Assembly: GCF_014645495.1 (NCBI RefSeq)
Contig: NZ_BMLV01000007.1
Location: 1-64,000 of the forward strand
Source: Cloacibacterium rupense
GTDB taxonomy: Bacteria > Bacteroidota > Bacteroidia > Flavobacteriales > Weeksellaceae
DNA length: 64,000 nt
Direction: 5' to 3'
Translations under genes and position numbers: made by a program
In this document: piece by piece, positions 15,200 to 23,827 of the stretch
Numbering within the stretch: position 1 is the stretch's first letter
Layout of the letters: each line of letters opens with the position of its first letter
Notes under the pieces: generated by a model
Told to the model about the DNA's origin: nothing
Seen by the model: the letters and a program-made list of their open reading frames with translations, nothing else
Databases searched by the model: none

Positions 15200-15898
15200 C
15201 AATCCTAAAACTTGTTTCATTCCGAAATTTCCTACTTTACCTGGCAACCATTCTGCTGCGATTACTGCACCTAGTGCAAAACCATTTCTGTTAAACGCAG
15301 TATGCTTAATTTCGATTTCATCTACTTCTGAGCGGTAAAAAACACTGTGTGTACCCGGAACTTCTCCTTCTCTGATGGCAGTTATTCCTAATTCTGCGCC
15401 TTGGGTTTCGTCTAATTTCCAAGTTTTATAATCCGAATGTTTAAAAATGCCTTCTGCAATGGAAATAGCTGTTCCACTAGGTGCATCTAACTTATGAATA
15501 TGATGAATTTCTTCTAACTGGCAATTGTAATCATTCTGAAAAGGCGCCATCATTTCGGCTAATTTTTCGTTGAGTGCAAAGAAAAGATTTACGCCTAAGC
15601 TGAAATTAGAACCATATAAAAAACCTGTTTCGTTTTCTAGGGCAATTTTTTCTATTTCTGGTTTTTTTTCTAGCCAACCTGTAGTACCTGCAACTACTGG
15701 AATTTTATTTTCTAGGCAAAATTTTATATTTCCGAAAGCAGATTCTGGCGAAGAAAACTCTATTACCACATCTGGATTATTTAGTTTTTCTAAGGTAGGC
15801 GTCTCGTCTAGTGTTGCTACCACATCGTGACCTCTTTTAAGGGCAATTTGGTGAATAATTTTTCCCATTTTACCATAACCTACAAGTGCTATTTTCAT
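15197..15898 (-). CDS. dapB: 4-hydroxy-tetrahydrodipicolinate reductase
   Basis: 233 residues, in the short range for DapB. It reduces 4-hydroxy-tetrahydrodipicolinate with NAD(P)H in the diaminopimelate/lysine pathway, feeding peptidoglycan. Motifs: Rossmann GYGKMGKII (7-15), VVAGTTGW (72-79), and the substrate loop EEIHHIHKLDAPSGTA with its His-His and Lys. The order DUF5683-dapB-lepB downstream of parAB is a housekeeping neighbourhood I associate with Flavobacteriia. The stop codon lies within a repeat array. Confidence 0.93.
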   Translation of the reverse strand: MKIALVGYGKMGKIIHQIALKRGHDVVATLDETPTLEKLNNPDVVIEFSSPESAFGNIKFCLENKIPVVAGTTGWLEKKPEIEKIALENETGFLYGSNFSLGVNLFFALNEKLAEMMAPFQNDYNCQLEEIHHIHKLDAPSGTAISIAEGIFKHSDYKTWKLDETQGAELGITAIREGEVPGTHSVFYRSEVDEIEIKHTAFNRNGFALGAVIAAEWLPGKVGNFGMKQVLGL

Positions 15899-16145
15899 AA
15901 TCTTTTATTTTCTATTTATTGGGAATGAACCCTAATTTATTTTATAATTGTCTTTTATGCGATGCGCTATAAATTCTGAAAGCGTCTCTGCAACCCGACT
16001 TGAGCGAAAATTCTTTTTTGGGTGGCTGAACTTGCCGAAACTACCCAAAAAAGATTGGGAGCGGAAGACACAGACAAAATGAAAGCTAATTCTTTTATTG
16101 AAGTCTGCGAACGAAGTTCTAGCTGCCAAAATTTATATTGATTTT
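15899..16145. other. Structured intergenic segment between DUF5683 and dapB
   Basis: 247 bases with visibly higher GC than the flanks. A perfect 11-bp stem (CTTTTTTGGGT, 16013-16023, with its complement at 16043-16053) encloses a 19-base loop containing GGC/GCC, and a smaller GAAC-TTC-GTTC hairpin lies near 16111-16121. An in-frame 65-codon reading frame crosses it on the minus strand but looks like chance coding. It could be a dispersed intergenic repeat or a small RNA. No second copy was seen in this window. Confidence 0.4.
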
Positions 16146-16730
16146 TTAAAATCTATAACTTAAAGACAACCCTGCTTTTGCTTGTCCAATTCCTATATTA
16201 TCATTAATTATAGTTGGCTTAAGGGCTAAATCCGGGTCGTGCTTTTGCTCGTACAAGTGAGCATCTACCACCGCATCTACAATCCCCAAAATATACACTA
16301 AACCTGTAATTGCGATGGAGTAATCTCTGTATCTTTTTGCATTGTCTTGGGTATTTCCTAATACCGTTTTATCAATTCCTGGAATATTAGAAAACTCATG
16401 ATCTTGACCGTTGAGTTCCGCAATGTAAGCGGTTCTGTATCTTTTGTATTGCTTATCATTATAAACAATTACGCCTACCCCTGTTCCTATAGCTCCCCAA
16501 ACGATGGGTATTTTCCAATATTTTTTGTTGTAATACTGCCCTAGCCCTGGTAAAACAGCAGAATACAACCCTGCTTTTGTAGGATTGTATTTCGGTAATG
16601 CTTTTGCATTGGCTTTTTCTATGTCTTCTACTACTTGTTTTTCCGTTTTGATGGTATCTAAAGGTTTAATTTCTTGCGAAAAATAGAACCCAAAAAATAG
16701 GACAAGCAGCGCTGAAAGTACTGTTCTCAT
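16146..16730 (-). CDS. DUF5683 domain protein, probable envelope protein
   Basis: 194 residues with a signal peptide (MRTVLSALLVLFFGFYFSQ). The body contains KAGLYSAVLPGLGQYYNKKYWKIPIVW, the DUF5683 signature, and hydrophobic stretches near 78-92 and 141-155 (ITGLVYILGIVDAVVDAHLY). The function of the family is not established. Its ATG overlaps the parB stop by one base (TAATG), so it is translated from the parA-parB message. The C-terminus ends SLSYRF, with terminal Phe as in outer-membrane beta-strand proteins. Confidence 0.75.
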   Translation of the reverse strand: MRTVLSALLVLFFGFYFSQEIKPLDTIKTEKQVVEDIEKANAKALPKYNPTKAGLYSAVLPGLGQYYNKKYWKIPIVWGAIGTGVGVIVYNDKQYKRYRTAYIAELNGQDHEFSNIPGIDKTVLGNTQDNAKRYRDYSIAITGLVYILGIVDAVVDAHLYEQKHDPDLALKPTIINDNIGIGQAKAGLSLSYRF

Positions 16731-17617
16731 TAATTAAAATGTGAGAGGATTTTGCTGAGTTCTTCCTCGTTATTAAAATCTAAAATAATTTTTCCTTTCT
16801 TGCCTTTGCCTGAAGATTTAATCTCTACAGCTACATCTAGCACATCTGAAAGTGATTTTTGTACTTTTCTGAGGTGGTTGGGTAATTCTACCTCTTTTTT
16901 TGCCACTTCTTTTTTAGGATTTTTAAACTCTGAGGCTGCTTTTTCGGCTTGTCTCACATTCAATCCTTCTTTTAAAATTTTATTGAATAATTCTTGTTGA
17001 TTTTTTTCGTCTTCTACACTAATGATGGCTCTACCGTGCCCAGCAGAAATTTCACCAGCTCTTATGGCTTGCTGAATGTCTGGACTTAACCTTAATAATC
17101 TAATAGAATTGGTAATGGTACTTCTTTCTTTCCCTACTCTTTGACTAAGGTTTTCTTGAGTAAGGCCTATTTCGTCTAATAATCTTTGATAAGTAAGGGC
17201 TACTTCTATGGCATCTAAATCTTCGCGCTGAATATTTTCCACCAATGCCATTTCTAGCAATTCTTGGTCATTAACCAATCTTATGTATGCAGGAACGCTT
17301 TTAAGACCTGCAATTTTAGAAGCCCTGAAACGTCTTTCCCCAGAGATAATTTCGAATTTATCTCCGTCTTTTCTTAGAGTAATTGGCTGAATTACTCCTA
17401 AATTTCGGATAGACTGCGCTAATTCTTGCAACGCAGTTTCGTCAAAATAAGTTCTAGGTTGTGTAGCATTGGGATAAATATCTTCTAGAGCTACTTCTAC
17501 CATATTTCCTACCAATTGCTCTGCTCCTGTGTCTGTAGCAGAATTAATAGTACTTTTGCTTTCGGCACTAAGAATGGCTCCTAAGCCACGTCCCATTGCT
17601 CTTTTTTTGTCTTTCAT
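16730..17617 (-). CDS. parB: Chromosome-partitioning protein ParB
   Basis: 295 residues. The N-terminal GRGLGAILS is typical of chromosomal ParB. The CTPase/ParB-N region includes QPRTYFD, GVIQPITLR and ISGERRFRAS, followed by ALVENIQREDLDAIEVALTY. A helix-turn-helix (LSQRVGKERSTITNSIRLL) should bind parS. A Lys-rich linker leads to a C-terminal dimerisation domain ending LDFNNEEELSKILSHF. It loads at parS as a CTP-dependent clamp and directs ParA. No parS-like TGTTTCACGTGAAACA was found in this window, so the cognate sites are elsewhere. Confidence 0.95.
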   Translation of the reverse strand: MKDKKRAMGRGLGAILSAESKSTINSATDTGAEQLVGNMVEVALEDIYPNATQPRTYFDETALQELAQSIRNLGVIQPITLRKDGDKFEIISGERRFRASKIAGLKSVPAYIRLVNDQELLEMALVENIQREDLDAIEVALTYQRLLDEIGLTQENLSQRVGKERSTITNSIRLLRLSPDIQQAIRAGEISAGHGRAIISVEDEKNQQELFNKILKEGLNVRQAEKAASEFKNPKKEVAKKEVELPNHLRKVQKSLSDVLDVAVEIKSSGKGKKGKIILDFNNEEELSKILSHFN

Positions 17618-17626
17618 ATTTTATAA

Positions 17627-17678
17627 TTAATGATTGATTGTTGATTATTGATAAAATATTCAACATCAATATTTAAAA
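17627..17678. repeat. 7-base degenerate inverted array after the parA stop
   Basis: On the minus strand, from the base after the parA stop, ATTGATGTTGAATA is followed by ATCAATA-ATCAACA-ATCAATC-ATTAATT: seven-base units whose complement resembles the first arm. Same style as the arrays after adk and fkbM. Confidence 0.5.
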
Positions 17679-18452
17679 TTATGCTTGTTGTAATTTTTCG
17701 TTTTTAAGAAGTACTTCTTCCGCTAACTGAAGGTATTGGATTGCTCCTTTGCTTTCGGCATCATACATTAAGATACTTTCTCCGAAACTTGGGGCTTCAC
17801 TTAATCTTACATTTCTAGAAATTATTGTTTCAAAAACCATCTCTGGGAAGTGGGTATTTACTTCTTCGACTACTTGGTTAGAAAGTCTCAATCTAGAATC
17901 ATACATCGTTAGAAGAAGACCTTCTATATCTAAATCATTATTATGGATTTTCTGAACATTTTTAATGGTATTCAATAATTTACCCAAACCTTCTAGCGCA
18001 AAATACTCACACTGAATAGGAATAATTACAGAATTAGCCGCTGTAAGGGCATTTACAGTAATCAATCCCAAACTTGGTGCACAATCTATAATGATATAAT
18101 CATATTCATCTTTTACAGATTCTAATGCTTTTTTTAGCATATATTCACGCTTATCTCTATCTACCAATTCTATCTCGGCAGCTACCAAATCGATATGAGA
18201 AGGCACTAAATCTAAATTAGGAGAAGTGGTTTTATAAATACAATCTTTAACATCTGCACTATGTTCTAGAAGATGATAAGTAGAATTATTTACTTCTTCT
18301 ATCCCAAGACCAGATGTAGCATTAGCCTGTGGATCTGCATCTATCAAAAGTACTTTTTTCTCTAAAACGCCCAAAGCTGCTGCAAGATTAACTGCTGTAG
18401 TAGTTTTCCCTACACCTCCTTTTTGATTGGCAACTCCTATTATTTTTCCCAT
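17679..18452 (-). CDS. parA: Chromosome-partitioning ATPase ParA (Soj)
   Basis: 257 residues. A deviant Walker A motif, KGGVGKTTTAVNLA (11-24), includes the signature lysine. LLIDADPQANATSG carries Walker A' and YDYIIIDCAPSLGL Walker B. The short N-terminus without an HTH marks a chromosomal Soj-type ParA. It acts with ParB to segregate origins. parB follows after 61 bases. The promoter is in the AT-rich 183-base gap before tonB, but I saw no -7 box I could defend. Confidence 0.96.
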   Translation of the reverse strand: MGKIIGVANQKGGVGKTTTAVNLAAALGVLEKKVLLIDADPQANATSGLGIEEVNNSTYHLLEHSADVKDCIYKTTSPNLDLVPSHIDLVAAEIELVDRDKREYMLKKALESVKDEYDYIIIDCAPSLGLITVNALTAANSVIIPIQCEYFALEGLGKLLNTIKNVQKIHNNDLDIEGLLLTMYDSRLRLSNQVVEEVNTHFPEMVFETIISRNVRLSEAPSFGESILMYDAESKGAIQYLQLAEEVLLKNEKLQQA

Positions 18453-18554
18453 AAAAATTATTTAGTTTTTCAAAAATACGATAATTTGTAATTCCGTTCA
18501 TTGTTAATAAGTGCCAAAAATATTAAAGTATTGTTAATTAAAGGGTTAAAGCAC

Positions 18555-18593
18555 AAAAAAATTATCCACAATTTTTAGAAAATGTGGATAATT
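18555..18593 (-). terminator. tonB terminator whose stem is two inverted DnaA-box sequences
   Basis: An 11-bp perfect stem (18560-18570 with 18583-18593) and a 12-base loop. A six-A run at 18555-18560 becomes the U-tract of the minus-strand tonB transcript, 43 bases after its stop. The arms contain TTATCCACA (18562-18570) and its exact complement TGTGGATAA (18583-18591), the consensus DnaA box. The terminator reading is the simpler one. Confidence 0.7.
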
Positions 18594-18635
18594 AAAAGAA
18601 ATAACAAATTGATTGAAATTATTTAAAACAATGTC

Positions 18636-19466
18636 TTATTCAAATTGCATAGAAATAGGGAATCTGAAATAAGAACGAACGTTTTGTCCGCCTAATTTTG
18701 CAGGATTCCATTTGCCTTTAATGCTTTTGATTACTTTTTCTGCTTCTCTGTTAAAATCTGCATTTACTCCGGTTGCTTTGATGTTAGAAATGGTGCCATC
18801 TCTTTCTACTACGAAAGTTACCACTGCTTTTATTACTTCACCACTTTCATTATCTACTGCAGAATTATCAAAATTCTGAACCACTTTATTCCTGAAACCA
18901 TCAATTCCACCAGCGAAATTAGCTTCAACATCTACATCTTTTATAATTGCATCAGGATTTGGTTTCGGAGTGGTATCTACTGTGGGCATTGTATTTATTG
19001 CTGTACCAGTTTCTATATGCTGGTTAGGATTGGTTACAGATTGCCCAGGTGATGTAACGGTAGAAATTACTGCATCATCCACATTTTGATTAATCGTAGT
19101 TTCAACAGGTGGATTTCTAGTAGGCTCTGGAGGTGTAAGGCTTTGAGTTTTCACGGGTACATCTGGTTTTGGCGGCACTACTATTGGTTTCACATTATCA
19201 ATAGGCTTATCAATAGGCTGCTCTACATCAACTAAAACGATAGGACCTTGATCAGTAATTACTTTATCAGTTTTTTTCAACTGAGACACTACAAAAGGTA
19301 CAATTGCTACTGTTGCAAATAAGGCTACTCCTACAAATAAAGCTTTCTGCATCAATGCGTTAGCTTCATTTCTTAGCGCATAAGCTCCGTATTCTTTATT
19401 CCTATTTTCGAATACGATTTCATTGAGAGCATGATGCTCATCGTGAGTAAAGAAATTTTTGTTCAT
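18636..19466 (-). CDS. tonB: TonB-family energy transducer
   Basis: 276 residues. The cytoplasmic N-terminus carries HALNEIVFENRNKEYGAYALR, a hallmark of Bacteroidota TonB proteins, followed by one transmembrane segment (about 46-63). A long Pro-rich periplasmic spacer (PKPDVPVKTQSLTPPEP, about 85-175) follows, and the C-terminal TonB domain (about 185-276) contains VVERDGTISNIKATG and the KWNPAKLGG loop. It passes proton-motive energy from ExbB/ExbD to SusC-like or TonB-dependent outer-membrane receptors. No exbBD genes are adjacent. It is monocistronic by the terminator downstream. Confidence 0.9.
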   Translation of the reverse strand: MNKNFFTHDEHHALNEIVFENRNKEYGAYALRNEANALMQKALFVGVALFATVAIVPFVVSQLKKTDKVITDQGPIVLVDVEQPIDKPIDNVKPIVVPPKPDVPVKTQSLTPPEPTRNPPVETTINQNVDDAVISTVTSPGQSVTNPNQHIETGTAINTMPTVDTTPKPNPDAIIKDVDVEANFAGGIDGFRNKVVQNFDNSAVDNESGEVIKAVVTFVVERDGTISNIKATGVNADFNREAEKVIKSIKGKWNPAKLGGQNVRSYFRFPISMQFE

Positions 19467-19797
19467 TGTGAAAAATTTAATGGTTAATATATAAACACAA
19501 TTATTAGTTTATTACCTTTTTGCAAAAAGTATTTAGGCATATCCAACAATCTTGCCAAAATTTTACACACTCTTTAAAATTTTAAAATCATTTAAGAAAA
19601 TTAATTAAATTTCAAACTTCAACCATTACACAAATTTCATTTTTAAAGAAAATTTTTATTAAAACAACAACAATTCATCCCCTTTCAAAAAATTAAAAGC
19701 AAAAAACACCTTGATTTTCTGACAATTATGAAACAAAAAAAATCGCACAAAAATTTGTGCGATTTGCATAATATTTAGTTTAAATATTTAATTTTTA
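19467..19797. other. 331-base gap between tonB and purA
   Basis: AT-rich and non-coding. The right end (19735-19765) holds the purA terminator. The left end must hold the tonB promoter: the minus strand has a near-match TACTTTTTG (one T too many) about 50 bases before the start. I see nothing else in it. Confidence 0.6.
19735..19765 (-). terminator. Terminator of purA
   Basis: A perfect 12-bp stem (19740-19751 with 19754-19765), AAATCGCACAAA and its complement. The A-run on its left gives a U-tract in the minus transcript 33 bases after the purA stop. Confidence 0.85.
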
Positions 19798-21084
19798 CTA
19801 GAAAAGTTCTTTTCTGATGATATTTTGACTTCTCTCTGGCCCTACCGAAACCAAATATACATTAATGCCTAAATATTGCTCAATGAAAGCGATGTATTTT
19901 TTAGCATTCTCTGGCAATTCATCAAAACTTCTTGCTTTGGTAATATCCTCTGTCCAACCTTCTAATTCTGCATAAATTGGTTCGTAATCATACAATTTAG
20001 TAGTAGAAGATGTAAAATAATCTATAATTTTCCCGTCTTCAGTTTTATAATGAGTAGCCACTTTTAGTGTACCAAGCCCAGTAAGAACGTCTAACTTGGT
20101 AACAACTAAGTTATTGATTCCGTTAATCATACAAGCGTGTTTCAATGAAACCAAATCTAACCAGCCTGTTCTTCTAGGTCTACCTGTTGTAGCCCCATAT
20201 TCGTGACCAATTTTTCTAATATTTTCTCCCAATTCATTGTCTAATTCTGTGGGAAAAGGACCATGACCAACTCTAGTAGTATAAGCTTTAGAAACACCAA
20301 TTAAATTTTGCAATGCAGTTGGCGGAACCCCAGCACCTGTACAAACACCACCTGTAGAAGGTGAAGATGACGTAACATAAGGATAAGTTCCAAAATCGAT
20401 ATCAAGCATCAATGCCTGCGCCCCTTCAAAAAGTATATTTTTATTATCTCTAATTGCTTCGTTGATTTCTAACTCAGTATCCACAATTCTGTCTTGTAAT
20501 TTTTTACCAATTTCTAGAAATTCATTATAAATCTCATCAAAACTCATGGCTGGTTTTTCAAAATATTTCTCGAAAAGATTATTTTTGATTTTAAGGTTTT
20601 TCTCAATTTTTTCTTTTAAAACCTCAGGGTTTAGAAGATCAATCATTCTAATACCTACTCTTGCAATTTTGTCTTCGTAGCAAGGTCCAATCCCTTTTTT
20701 GGTAGTCCCAATTTGTGTACCTCCTTTTTCCTCTTCTCTATAAGTATCTAGCATAATGTGATAAGGCATAATCACGTGCGCTCTTCTACTGATAAAAACG
20801 TGGTCTGTTTTGTAACCTTTCGCTTCTATTTGTTCTATTTCTTTAATGAAAGCTTTTGGATTTACCACTACCCCATTAGCAATAATACATTTACCTCTAC
20901 ACTGCAAAACTCCCGAAGGAAGCAAATGAAGTACAAATTTATCTTCGCCTACATAAACGGTATGACCCGCATTATCACCACCTTGAAAACGAACAACATA
21001 ATCTGATTTTGCAGAAAGAACATCGGTTATTTTTCCTTTGCCTTCATCACCGTACTGAAGACCAACAACAACGTAAGTTGACAT
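19798..21084 (-). CDS. purA: Adenylosuccinate synthetase
   Basis: 428 residues, full length. It makes adenylosuccinate from IMP, aspartate and GTP, the first step towards AMP. Motifs: GLQYGDEGKGK (8-18, P-loop and catalytic Asp), GGDNAGHTV with the catalytic His, GTTKKGIGPCYEDK, and TTRVGHGPFPTE. It has its own promoter and terminator, so it is a single-gene unit. Confidence 0.98.
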   Translation of the reverse strand: MSTYVVVGLQYGDEGKGKITDVLSAKSDYVVRFQGGDNAGHTVYVGEDKFVLHLLPSGVLQCRGKCIIANGVVVNPKAFIKEIEQIEAKGYKTDHVFISRRAHVIMPYHIMLDTYREEEKGGTQIGTTKKGIGPCYEDKIARVGIRMIDLLNPEVLKEKIEKNLKIKNNLFEKYFEKPAMSFDEIYNEFLEIGKKLQDRIVDTELEINEAIRDNKNILFEGAQALMLDIDFGTYPYVTSSSPSTGGVCTGAGVPPTALQNLIGVSKAYTTRVGHGPFPTELDNELGENIRKIGHEYGATTGRPRRTGWLDLVSLKHACMINGINNLVVTKLDVLTGLGTLKVATHYKTEDGKIIDYFTSSTTKLYDYEPIYAELEGWTEDITKARSFDELPENAKKYIAFIEQYLGINVYLVSVGPERSQNIIRKELF

Positions 21085-21111
21085 ATATTTTAATACTTTT
21101 ATTAGACTTTA

Positions 21112-21142
21112 CAAAGGTAATTTTTATAAATTGTTTCACCAA
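21112..21142 (-). promoter_or_regulatory. Promoter of purA
   Basis: On the minus strand this reads TTTG (its TTG ending at 21140), 20 bases, then TACCTTTG at 21112-21119, a good fit to TTG-N19-20-TAnnTTTG. The -7 box is 27 bases before the purA ATG. Confidence 0.7.
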
Positions 21143-21380
21143 ATTAACTGACAGAAAATTAAGATAATAAAAAATATCATACTCAGATTTTATAATTATC
21201 ATTCTAATAATTCATAAATTTATCGAATTAAATCCTTTTCATAAGATTGCCATGAAATGCATCTTATTTTGTATGTTACAAATATTTATACCGATATAAA
21301 ATTGTATTGCATTATAAAGGTAGATGACAATCGTAAAAAAGTGATTACATAAAACTTAAAAAACAAATAAATATCTGCTC

Positions 21381-23012
21381 ATGAAAAAAATAGTAATGCT
21401 TTCGGCATTTGCATTTCTTGCAAGTTGCACCAGTGTTCAAAATACCCAAACCTCAGAACCCTTCGCTTGGGAAGGTGCTAATCTTTATTTTCTACTCACT
21501 GATAGATTCAACAATGGTGATTCTAAAAATGACATCAATTTTAACAGAACCGAAAAAGCGGCCGTTCTTCGAGGTTTCGAAGGTGGAGACTTGCGTGGTA
21601 TCATCCAAAAAATAGACGAAGGTTATTTCAAGAAATTGGGCGTTAATGCCATTTGGATGACCCCTATCGTAGAACAAATTCATGGCGCTACAGACGAAGG
21701 AACTGGCAAAACTTACGGCTTCCATGGATATTGGGCAAAAGATTGGACTACTCTAGACCCGAATTTTGGGACTGAAAAAGATTTGAAAGAATTGGTAGAA
21801 AAAGCTCACAAACAAGGCATCAGAATCGTACTAGACGCTGTTATCAATCATACCGGTCCTACTACAGAAATAGATGAAACCTACCCTATGACTTGGGTAA
21901 GAACCGAACCTCAATGTAAATACAGCAATTTCGAAAATACCACTGCATGCACTTTGGTAGCGAATCTGCCAGATGTTTTAACCGAAAGTAATGAGAAAGC
22001 AGGGTTGCCCACTCTACTAGAAAAAAAATGGAGAAAAGAAGGCCGATATGAAAAAGAAATGTCTGAACTGAACGAATTTTTTGTAAAAACAGGCTATCCT
22101 AGAGCTCCGAAATATTATATTATGAAATGGCTATCAGATTACGTAAGAGAATTCGGGATAGATGGTTACAGAGTAGATACCGTAAAACACACCAACGAAG
22201 ACGTTTGGAAAGATTTCAAAAAAGTTTGTGACCAAGCTTTTGCAGAATTTAAACTCAATAATCCTGATAAAGTTTTAGACAAAAACACTCCATTTTTTAC
22301 TGTGGGAGAAGTCTATGGCTACGGAATTTCAGCCAAACAAATCTATGATTTCGGAGACAAAAAAGTAAATTATTTCCAAAATGGATTTACTTCTCTCATC
22401 AATTTTGATTTTAAAGGAGATGCCAATAAATCTTACGAAGAAATCTTCAGCAATTATGACAAAATTCTACATCAAGATTTAGCAGGAAAAACCGTAATGA
22501 ACTACGCTACGTCTCACGATGATGGTTGGCCTTTTGACAAAGAGAGAAAAAGAACTTACGAAACCGCCACGAAATTACTTTTAACACCAGGAATTTCTCA
22601 AATTTATTATGGTGATGAAACTGGCAGAAAATTGATTGTAGCTGGTGCAGAAGGCGATGCTAACTTAAGAAGTAATATGAATTGGGACGATATTAAAAAC
22701 AACCCAGAAACCAAAAAACTATTAGAATATTGGCAGAAGTTAGGTCAATTTCGTAGAAACCATCCTGCTGTAGGAGCTGGCTTTCACAGAATGATTTCCA
22801 ATTCGCCTTACTGGTTTTCTAGAACTTACAAAACAGACAAAGTGGTGATTGGTCTAAATTTACCAAATGGAACTAAAGAAGTAAACGTTTCTGGAATTTT
22901 TGACAACGGAACCAGAGTAAAAGATTCTTATTCTGGTGCTACAATGCCTGTAATAGATGGCAAAGTTTCTCTCACAAACAACAACAATATTGTTTTGTTA
23001 GAAAAAAACTAA
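21381..23012 (+). CDS. GH13 alpha-amylase-family lipoprotein
   Basis: 543 residues. The signal ends in a lipobox (LASC, Cys16), so the enzyme is anchored to a membrane, probably outer. The (beta/alpha)8 catalytic domain starts at NLYFLLTDRFNNGD. DAVINHTG (152-159) is conserved region I. The catalytic residues are Asp266 in GYRVDTVKH, Glu310 in TVGEVYG and Asp380 in SHDD. A short beta-sandwich domain follows from about 460. It should hydrolyse alpha-1,4-glucans such as starch or maltodextrins. No SusC/SusD pair or regulator is adjacent, so it stands alone. Confidence 0.92.
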   Translation: MKKIVMLSAFAFLASCTSVQNTQTSEPFAWEGANLYFLLTDRFNNGDSKNDINFNRTEKAAVLRGFEGGDLRGIIQKIDEGYFKKLGVNAIWMTPIVEQIHGATDEGTGKTYGFHGYWAKDWTTLDPNFGTEKDLKELVEKAHKQGIRIVLDAVINHTGPTTEIDETYPMTWVRTEPQCKYSNFENTTACTLVANLPDVLTESNEKAGLPTLLEKKWRKEGRYEKEMSELNEFFVKTGYPRAPKYYIMKWLSDYVREFGIDGYRVDTVKHTNEDVWKDFKKVCDQAFAEFKLNNPDKVLDKNTPFFTVGEVYGYGISAKQIYDFGDKKVNYFQNGFTSLINFDFKGDANKSYEEIFSNYDKILHQDLAGKTVMNYATSHDDGWPFDKERKRTYETATKLLLTPGISQIYYGDETGRKLIVAGAEGDANLRSNMNWDDIKNNPETKKLLEYWQKLGQFRRNHPAVGAGFHRMISNSPYWFSRTYKTDKVVIGLNLPNGTKEVNVSGIFDNGTRVKDSYSGATMPVIDGKVSLTNNNNIVLLEKN

Positions 23013-23034
23013 ATTTTTGACCCCAAAAATATCA

Positions 23035-23065
23035 ATAAAGCGTAGATTTCTGCGCTTTATTTTAT
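23035..23065 (+). terminator. Terminator of the amylase gene
   Basis: Arms ATAAAGCG (23035-23042) and CGCTTTAT (23053-23060), extended by T-rich sequence, 22 bases after the stop. Confidence 0.7.
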
Positions 23066-23117
23066 TTATCTATCTTTCTAAATAGTATAAAAATAATGTC
23101 AAATTCAATTTTTGGCA

Positions 23118-23125
23118 TACTTTTG
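23118..23125 (+). promoter_or_regulatory. -7 box for the TlpA-like gene
   Basis: TACTTTTG followed by CA, 30 bases before the chosen ATG at 23156. It supports that start over the upstream in-frame ATG at 23096, which would lie before the promoter box. Confidence 0.45.
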
Positions 23126-23155
23126 CATTTGAAAAGTAAAGAAAGTATAAAATTT

Positions 23156-23671
23156 ATGAAAAGAATACTCTTATTATTCTCATTATTTATAATGAGCAAT
23201 GCATTTGCACAGAAAGTACCTTCGGTAATGAAAACCAGCTTTTCTAAAGAAGCTTTGGCGCAAAAAATTACAGATACAGATGGCAAAACCACTACTATTT
23301 CTAAAATTTTAGAAAAACATAAAGGCAAAGTTTTAGTCATAGACTTATGGGCAAGTTGGTGTAGAGATTGCCTCAATGCAATGCCAAAAGCCAAAGAATT
23401 AGAAGAAAAAAACACCAATATCGATTTTGTTTTTCTCTCTTTGGATAGAAATTTTGAAGCATGGAAAAAAGGCTTAGAAAAACACAATATGCAAAATAAA
23501 GAAAACTATTGGTTCAATGAAGGTTGGAAAAACAACTTCAACAATTATATTGACCTCAACTGGATTCCTAGATATTTGGTGATAAACCAGAAATCTGAAA
23601 TTGCGAAATATTATGCCATCACACCAGAAGACCCAGAAATTCAAAAAACGATAGACGAACTGAGCAAATAA
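23156..23671 (+). CDS. Exported TlpA-like thioredoxin-fold protein
   Basis: 171 residues from the ATG at 23156, where the signal peptide begins (MKRILLLFSLFIMSNAFA). It has a TlpA/ResA-type fold with WASWCRDC as the redox site (CxxC with Arg-Asp between) and NWIPRYLVI supplying the cis-Pro after the second half. It is probably a periplasmic thiol-disulfide oxidoreductase, for example in cytochrome c maturation or repair, but no partner gene is adjacent. An ATG 20 codons upstream is in frame but lies ahead of the promoter box and adds a charged stretch before the signal. Confidence 0.83.
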   Translation: MKRILLLFSLFIMSNAFAQKVPSVMKTSFSKEALAQKITDTDGKTTTISKILEKHKGKVLVIDLWASWCRDCLNAMPKAKELEEKNTNIDFVFLSLDRNFEAWKKGLEKHNMQNKENYWFNEGWKNNFNNYIDLNWIPRYLVINQKSEIAKYYAITPEDPEIQKTIDELSK

Positions 23672-23698
23672 AACTCAATTCAGTTTCTAAAAAGACTA

Positions 23699-23731
23699 AA
23701 AATCACAATGAAAATTCGTTGTGATTTTTTT
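23699..23731 (+). terminator. Terminator of the TlpA-like gene
   Basis: Ten-pair stem AAAATCACAA (23699-23708) with its complement (23719-23728), a ten-base loop and a T-run. Confidence 0.85.
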
Positions 23732-23827
23732 TGTCCCGAAACATTAATTTTAAATTTTGTTAATAATCAATTTTATATTAAAAATATTTGTAATTTAGAA
23801 CTGTACAAATCTTAAAATCAAACCGTT

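Noticed and set aside
15932-16129. 65-residue minus-strand protein
   Set aside because: Residues show no family or signal; sequence is better explained as a structured non-coding segment.
18555-18593. Replication origin at the DnaA boxes
   Set aside because: Only two boxes, both arms of a terminator; no box cluster and no change of gene direction. Kept as a finding, not called as oriC.
21143-21380. Purine or other riboswitch near purA
   Set aside because: No aptamer-like conserved core; only the minus-strand promoter and AT-rich sequence are seen.
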